Assembly (NCBI GenBank): GCA_023248415.1
Contig: JAHFEP010000013.1
Coordinates: 16,898 to 26,017, forward strand
DNA length: 9,120 nt
Direction: 5' to 3'
From: Nitrospirota bacterium
GTDB taxonomy: Bacteria > Nitrospirota > CAKKRA01 > 9FT-COMBO-42-15
In this document: positions 5,707-9,120 of the stretch, piece by piece
Layout: every line of letters begins with the position of its first letter
How positions within the stretch are numbered: the first letter of the stretch is position 1
Translations under genes and position numbers: made by a program
Notes under the pieces: generated by a model
Told to the model about the DNA's origin: nothing
The model's database searches: none
What the model saw: only the letters and a program-made list of their open reading frames with translations

Positions 5707-7142
5707 TGTTTCAAATAGGACCCTCACATGATTGAAGCTATATTGATAGCGCTACTCTTTCTTGTATTAGCCAATCTAGTAGTTACTCTTTTCAAAAAAC
5801 CGAAAATAGATCTTGCACCGCAGTTAAAAGAGATCACCGATTTAATGTTGAAGTTTGACTCAACGTTAGAACGTACAGAAAAATCTATAAAAGACGAGTT
5901 TCAGCGCAACCGGGAAGAAACAAATAACATTGCAAAAAACAACAGAGATGAATTAACCAAATCCTTGAATGATTTTAGTGAAAAGTTCTCTAAATCTGTA
6001 ACGGACTTTAATGAATTATTAAGGCAAAAATTCGGTGACTTCTCTAAACAACAAACGGATTTGAGTCATCAAACGACAGAAAATGTTAAAGAGGTCAAAA
6101 ATACTGTAGAAAAGCAATTAAAAGAGATACGTGAAGACAACACGAAGCAATTAGAAAACATTCGCACCACAGTCGATGAGAAATTGCAAAAAACGCTAAA
6201 TGAACGCCTGAGTCAGTCATTTGAAACAGTAGGGAAGCAGCTTAAGTCTGTCCAAGAAGGGCTAGGTGAAATGAGGAATCTGGCCGCTGATGTGGGTGGC
6301 CTAAAAAAGGTTCTTAGTAACGTCAAAATGAGGGGCGGTATCGGTGAAATACAGCTGGAAATGCTTCTAGAGCAAATACTCGCGCCCGATCAGTATGAAG
6401 CAAATGTCAACACCAAAAGCAGCAGCGCTGATCTGGTGGAATTTGCGATTAAGCTGCCTGGGAGAGATGATGCAGGGTCAACGGTGTGGCTACCTATTGA
6501 CGCAAAATTCCCAAAAGATATTTACGAACAGCTGGTAGTCGCATACGACAATGGCGATCATGATGCGATTACTACTGCAAAAAAGAATATGGAGAACACA
6601 ATAAGGAAAATGGCGAAAGACATTAGTGATAAGTACATTGACCCGCCAAATACCACAGACTTTGGGTTAATGTTTTTACCATTTGAAGGCATCTATGCGG
6701 AAGTAGTAAGGAATGTTGCGTTATTAGAGACACTTCAGCGTGACCACAAGATTATTGTGACCGGCCCAACAACTCTTGCGGCCATTCTTAACAGCCTCCA
6801 AATGGGCTTTAAAACACTAGCCATTGAGAAACGAAGCAGCGAAGTATGGCAGGTGCTAGGTGCTGTTAAGAAAGAATTCGAGAACTTCGAAGGAATGATG
6901 AGTAAAGCACAGAAGAACATTCAGACTGGACTGGACCAACTAGACGATGTTATGGGAAAACGAACAAGGGCAATACAGAGAAAATTAAAAAGTGTAGAGG
7001 CATTAAGCGATACAGAAGCAAAAATGCATTTGCCTGAACTTGCAGATCCACTTTTGTCGACAGACGACGATGAGCCATGAAACATAACAACCACTTCCAG
7101 CCGACGTCGGCGCTAACGCGCCGCCGCGGCTGAAGCGGAACG
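5704..7142 (+). mobile_element. Integron gene cassette 1 (rmuC plus attC)
   Basis: The boundaries follow the integron rule of cleavage after the G of GTTRRRY-like cores, GTTATGT at 5703-5709 and GTTGTAC at 7142-7148. In a real cassette the first bases must complement the R'' box of its own attC, because they pair in the excised circle. Here 5703-5713 is the exact reverse complement of 7078-7088 (11/11), including the 7-base R'' ACATAAC at 7082-7088. The cassette holds one gene in the usual orientation with its attC immediately after the stop. Both cores deviate from GTTRRRY at the same position, having T at the second R. No integrase gene is in the window. Confidence 0.82.
5728..7080 (+). CDS. 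rmuC: DNA recombination protein RmuC family
   Basis: RmuC proteins are membrane-anchored predicted nucleases. In E. coli the loss of RmuC raises inversion at short inverted repeats. The 450-residue product has an N-terminal transmembrane helix (about 4-22) and a long coiled coil rich in K, E, Q and N (about 35-185). The RmuC domain follows (about 195-420): GGIGEIQLEMLLEQIL with E207, and LPIDAKFP with D258 and K260, matching a PD-(D/E)XK-like catalytic core. DFGLMFLPFEGIYAEVV, VTGPTTLAAILNSLQMGF and a C-terminal helical tail complete it. The ATG at 5728 has AGGA (5717-5720) seven bases upstream. The stop overlaps the inverted copy of the cassette start, and an attC follows directly. Host rmuC genes are normally chromosomal, so finding one in a cassette is odd. 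Function here, defence or recombination control, is not known. Confidence 0.92.
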   Translation: MIEAILIALLFLVLANLVVTLFKKPKIDLAPQLKEITDLMLKFDSTLERTEKSIKDEFQRNREETNNIAKNNRDELTKSLNDFSEKFSKSVTDFNELLRQKFGDFSKQQTDLSHQTTENVKEVKNTVEKQLKEIREDNTKQLENIRTTVDEKLQKTLNERLSQSFETVGKQLKSVQEGLGEMRNLAADVGGLKKVLSNVKMRGGIGEIQLEMLLEQILAPDQYEANVNTKSSSADLVEFAIKLPGRDDAGSTVWLPIDAKFPKDIYEQLVVAYDNGDHDAITTAKKNMENTIRKMAKDISDKYIDPPNTTDFGLMFLPFEGIYAEVVRNVALLETLQRDHKIIVTGPTTLAAILNSLQMGFKTLAIEKRSSEVWQVLGAVKKEFENFEGMMSKAQKNIQTGLDQLDDVMGKRTRAIQRKLKSVEALSDTEAKMHLPELADPLLSTDDDEP

Positions 7143-7148
7143 TTGTAC
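7082..7148 (+). other. Integron attC recombination site
   Basis: This 67-base site has all the structural hallmarks. R'' is ACATAAC (7082-7088) and R' is GTTGTAC (7142-7148). Unpaired central spacers lie at 7089-7093 and 7136-7141. The L''/L' stem pairs CTTC-AGCCG (7094-7103) with CGGCT-GAAG (7127-7135) and has one extra C on the top strand of the left arm (7097 or 7098), the canonical extrahelical G of the recombining bottom strand. A second bulged base (A7104), a T/C mismatch (7107/7124), and a CGGCGC/GCGCCG stem (7108-7113 with 7118-7123) closed by a TAAC loop complete it. The GC-rich hairpin has no U-run, so it is not an intrinsic terminator. The 7081-7188 intergenic stretch holds only this site and the AIPR ribosome binding site. 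Confidence 0.85.
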
Positions 7149-7188
7149 GCAAGAATAATATATAAGAAATAATAAGGAGATCAGCCAA

Positions 7189-8928
7189 ATGAATGACTTA
7201 TCCTATGAAAGCAAACACATTTTCGATCTTATAGTAGAAAGAGTGCATGACGTAAAAAAGGGTAAAGGATATGAAAAGCCTCAAGCCTTTGTGGAGTGGT
7301 TTATCAATATCTACTTCAATTCGCCACAGGATATATTCATTGCAGATGGCTCACACGATGGAAAGGTAGATGCCTTTTTTACTACCCATGATGGCAGCAC
7401 TGTAAAACACCATGTTGTCAACTCAAAATATACAGAAGAATATGGAAAGTCAGCTCCCGTAAAGTTCTACGAGGAAATCTCATACTTCCTCAATGCCTTT
7501 GAAAATCGTTCTAGACGTGAAGAATATTTAAGTCGTGCTGTGAAGGCTGAGTTACGGCCACATTATAAACAACTATTTGCAAAGTTTGACGAAGGTCAAG
7601 CAGAGCTAATGTTTATTACAAATCATAAGCGCAATGAAGTACAGGCTAATCAAGTTTCAGATGGCTCTATTAAATTATTCCATCTCGACGACCTGATTCA
7701 ATATATCGTTGACGACATAGACGGTGCAATGCCTCGTACCGCCCCACTGGAACTCACCAATATTCACCAGGTGCTAGCGGCTGACAAGGCCGAAACAGAA
7801 GTTGCAACATCCATTGTCTTTGCAAGACTGTACGACTTTATTAAATACATGAATAAAGACCCGCATGACCTCCTTTTTGCGCGAAATGTGCGCCTTAGTC
7901 TTGGCAATACAACACCGAATAAGGCTATAAAAGAAACTTTCATGAAAACGCCGAAGGAATTTGCCTTTAGCAATAATGGGATTACAATTCTATGCGAACG
8001 TCATATTCACGACCCCGGAACAAAAATGTTACAACTTATAAACCCACGCGTCGTCAATGGCTCACAGACGTTGCATAGTATCCGTGACATCCCATCGCCA
8101 TCACAAAATGCTCGTGTTATGCTGCGCATCATCGAAATACCACCTATAACGAATAAGGATGTTGCTACCACGGTCAAGAAGAAAAAGGAAATCATAAACA
8201 AAATTGCCATAAGGTCTAATCAGCAAAACCCAATAAAGGCAACGAATCTTATAGCAAATGATGATTATCAGATGGAGCTATATAGATATTTTCGCAGAAA
8301 TAAACTCTTTTACGAGCGTCGTGAAAAAGAATGGTCTTGTAGAAGTCGGTATTTGAAAAGCGTTGGTATTGCTCAAGGCCCATCATTAACGCCGTTGCTT
8401 CAACTTATATCGTCTTACTACTGGCAAAGAAAAGCAGGCCTCGGCCCTGTTGTAGCAAAGAGTCCTAACGAACTTTGTGAATCAACTAAATACGATCAAA
8501 TACGTGAGAGTGACCCTGAATTGGTCTATCAAATCTATTTGCTGAGTAAAATTATTTCGGATTGCAGCCGCCGTCTAAAGAAGGTCAAATATATAGGCAA
8601 ATACAAGAACTATGCGGTGCTCACCGTTTTTTCCTTACTGGTAGCTGGCTTGCAATCTATCAAGGTGCGCTTCGGAACAAAGGAACTTACAGCGAGTCTG
8701 AGACATTATGTTGAAAATAGCCCTTCCCACAAGAAAATGGAAAGGACAGTGCAAAAGGCCTACAATATCGTTGACAGCAATTTTAACAGGACAGCTAAAG
8801 AGCATCGAAGCAAGACAGGCGAAGTGCTATCAACGAACAATTATTTCAAGAATCAATCCTTTATAGATAAGATATTTGCCGCTCAGCACATTGGCGAAGT
8901 TGCAAAAACGATAAAAGGCGTTTTCTAA
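7189..8928 (+). CDS. AIPR family (abortive infection phage resistance) protein
   Basis: This 579-residue soluble protein matches the AIPR family, linked to phage resistance and often found with Z1 helicases, PD-(D/E)XK nucleases and methyltransferases. The N-terminal part has the family's D-x(n)-SK layout (GKVDAFF with D61, VVNSKY with K80), resembling a nuclease core. The AIPR core follows: LFARNVRLSLG (229-239), EFAFSNNGITILCE (257-270), RVVNGSQT (287-294), NQQNPI (344-349), LIANDDYQ (354-361) and FYERREKEW (374-382). The remaining ~200 residues are helical and basic. The ATG at 7189 has AAGGAGA (7174-7180) eight bases upstream. The usual partner genes are absent; its only cassette neighbour is rmuC. 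The domain assignment is firm, but activity and any partnership with RmuC are inference. Confidence 0.86.
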   Translation: MNDLSYESKHIFDLIVERVHDVKKGKGYEKPQAFVEWFINIYFNSPQDIFIADGSHDGKVDAFFTTHDGSTVKHHVVNSKYTEEYGKSAPVKFYEEISYFLNAFENRSRREEYLSRAVKAELRPHYKQLFAKFDEGQAELMFITNHKRNEVQANQVSDGSIKLFHLDDLIQYIVDDIDGAMPRTAPLELTNIHQVLAADKAETEVATSIVFARLYDFIKYMNKDPHDLLFARNVRLSLGNTTPNKAIKETFMKTPKEFAFSNNGITILCERHIHDPGTKMLQLINPRVVNGSQTLHSIRDIPSPSQNARVMLRIIEIPPITNKDVATTVKKKKEIINKIAIRSNQQNPIKATNLIANDDYQMELYRYFRRNKLFYERREKEWSCRSRYLKSVGIAQGPSLTPLLQLISSYYWQRKAGLGPVVAKSPNELCESTKYDQIRESDPELVYQIYLLSKIISDCSRRLKKVKYIGKYKNYAVLTVFSLLVAGLQSIKVRFGTKELTASLRHYVENSPSHKKMERTVQKAYNIVDSNFNRTAKEHRSKTGEVLSTNNYFKNQSFIDKIFAAQHIGEVAKTIKGVF

Positions 8929-8943
8929 AGTATTACAAAAAAA

Positions 8944-8952
8944 GCGTACAAC
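8944..8952 (+). other. R'' end of a truncated attC site (cassette 2)
   Basis: GCGTACAAC is the exact reverse complement of the start of cassette 2 (7142-7150) and includes the R'' box GTACAAC (8946-8952). Two more bases (AA, 8953-8954) agree with the spacer of the intact attC, after which similarity stops at a run of G. No L''/L' arms or matching GTT core are seen downstream. GTTGAAA at 9022-9028 is the closest candidate but lacks pairing arms. Confidence 0.6.
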
Positions 8953-8954
8953 AA

Positions 8955-8990
8955 GGGGGATATGGGGGGATATGGGGACACTTCCCATAT
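8955..8990. repeat. G-rich tandem repeat and hairpin, REP-like
   Basis: A GGGGGATATGG unit is repeated in tandem and leads into an ATATGGG/CCCATAT hairpin (8970-8976 with 8984-8990). Such GGGGACAC-CCCATAT elements resemble dispersed palindromic repeats near REP-associated transposases in some environmental genomes, but that match is from memory. It lies exactly where the attC of cassette 2 breaks off. Confidence 0.4.
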
Positions 8991-9035
8991 TTCTAATAAC
9001 AGGAGTCAGACTTGACAGACTGTTGAAAAAATGCT

Positions 9036-9059
9036 TATCCGTCCGAGGATATTTTTTTT
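9036..9059 (+). terminator. Possible intrinsic terminator after the AIPR gene
   Basis: A short stem TATCC/GGATA (9036-9040 with 9047-9051) with a 6-base loop is followed directly by eight T residues. The stem is only 5 bp, so efficiency is uncertain, but the position, about 110 bases past the AIPR stop, suits the end of the plus-strand transcript. Confidence 0.45.
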
Positions 9060-9075
9060 AAATGTGATAGCTAAT

Positions 9076-9110
9076 AAGAAAAGAGCTTGAATTGTTCAAG
9101 CCCTTTTCTT
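9076..9110. terminator. Long AT-rich hairpin, possible bidirectional terminator
   Basis: Arms 9076-9091 and 9095-9110 pair over 16 positions with one A/C mismatch and a 3-base loop (GCTTGAA/TTCAAGC core, AAGAAAAG/CTTTTCTT base). The A/T-rich base puts T-rich sequence at the 3' side on both strands, as expected for a terminator between converging transcripts. A minus-strand gene may lie beyond the window. Confidence 0.5.
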
Positions 9111-9120
9111 GCTTTCACAA

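Larger units (their letters stand above)
7143..8952 (+). mobile_element. Integron gene cassette 2 (AIPR gene), 3' end degraded
   Basis: The cassette starts after the G of the GTTGTAC core at 7142-7148. Its expected far-end R'' box is found where it should be: GTACAAC at 8946-8952. The match extends to nine bases, since 7142-7150 is the exact reverse complement of 8944-8952, and begins only 15 bases after the AIPR stop. It carries a single gene in the cassette orientation. The rest of the attC (L'', L', R') is not recognisable after 8954, where a G-rich repeat begins, so the listed end marks only the last supported base. This cassette was probably not excisable in its present form. Confidence 0.72.

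Noticed and set aside
7099..7131. GC-rich hairpin after rmuC as an intrinsic terminator
   Set aside because: No T-run follows on either strand. The bulge pattern and flanking R''/R' boxes fit an attC site better.
9022..9028. GTTGAAA as the R' core of the second attC
   Set aside because: It has the GTT but no matching L''/L' arms between 8953 and 9021, and its last base breaks the core consensus.

Overview
The window looks like chromosomal DNA of a free-living bacterium of moderate GC. It most resembles a Nitrospirota- or deltaproteobacteria-type anaerobe. That guess rests on the paired activase-related genes (COG3580/COG3581 type) and the hairpin-rich tRNA spacers, and it is only an inference. 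The window falls into two unlike halves.

The left half (1-5454) is all on the minus strand. A five-gene run is packed with overlaps or gaps of 2-29 bases. In transcription order it encodes a COG3580-type activase-related protein, its COG3581-type partner, a secreted N-acetylmuramoyl-L-alanine amidase, RNase PH (rph) and the XTP/dITP pyrophosphatase RdgB. A promoter at 5426-5454 should give a nearly leaderless mRNA for the first gene. Downstream lie six tRNA genes with encoded CCA ends: Pro-TGG, Arg-CCG, His-GTG, Arg-TCT, Lys-CTT, Leu-TAG. They have their own well-formed promoter at 1119-1147. The five tRNA spacers share an unusual layout: a hairpin, an AT-rich palindromic TAACTGTTAAC-like block and, in four of them, a second hairpin. 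RNase PH trims tRNA 3' ends, so its gene lying next to a tRNA cluster is fitting.

The middle (5438-5703) is a divergent regulatory region. It holds a candidate minus-strand small RNA with its own promoter and intrinsic terminator, a strong plus-strand promoter, and a long imperfect inverted repeat.

The right half (5703-8952) is the most interesting part. It reads as two integron gene cassettes in tandem with no integrase gene in the window. Cassette 1 carries rmuC, a membrane-anchored predicted PD-(D/E)XK nuclease. It ends in a 67-base attC site with R''/R' boxes, an unpaired central spacer, L''/L' arms, an extrahelical C on the top strand and a small terminal loop. Cassette 2 carries an AIPR-family (abortive infection/phage resistance) protein. 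The key evidence is that the start of each cassette is the exact reverse complement of the R'' box at its own far end: 11 of 11 bases for cassette 1 (5703-5713 against 7078-7088) and 9 of 9 for cassette 2 (7142-7150 against 8944-8952). Integron site-specific recombination predicts exactly this. The second attC appears to be cut off just after R'' by a G-rich repeated element. The window therefore holds an integrase-less cassette fragment carrying a nuclease-like gene and a phage-defence gene, placed beside a housekeeping operon.
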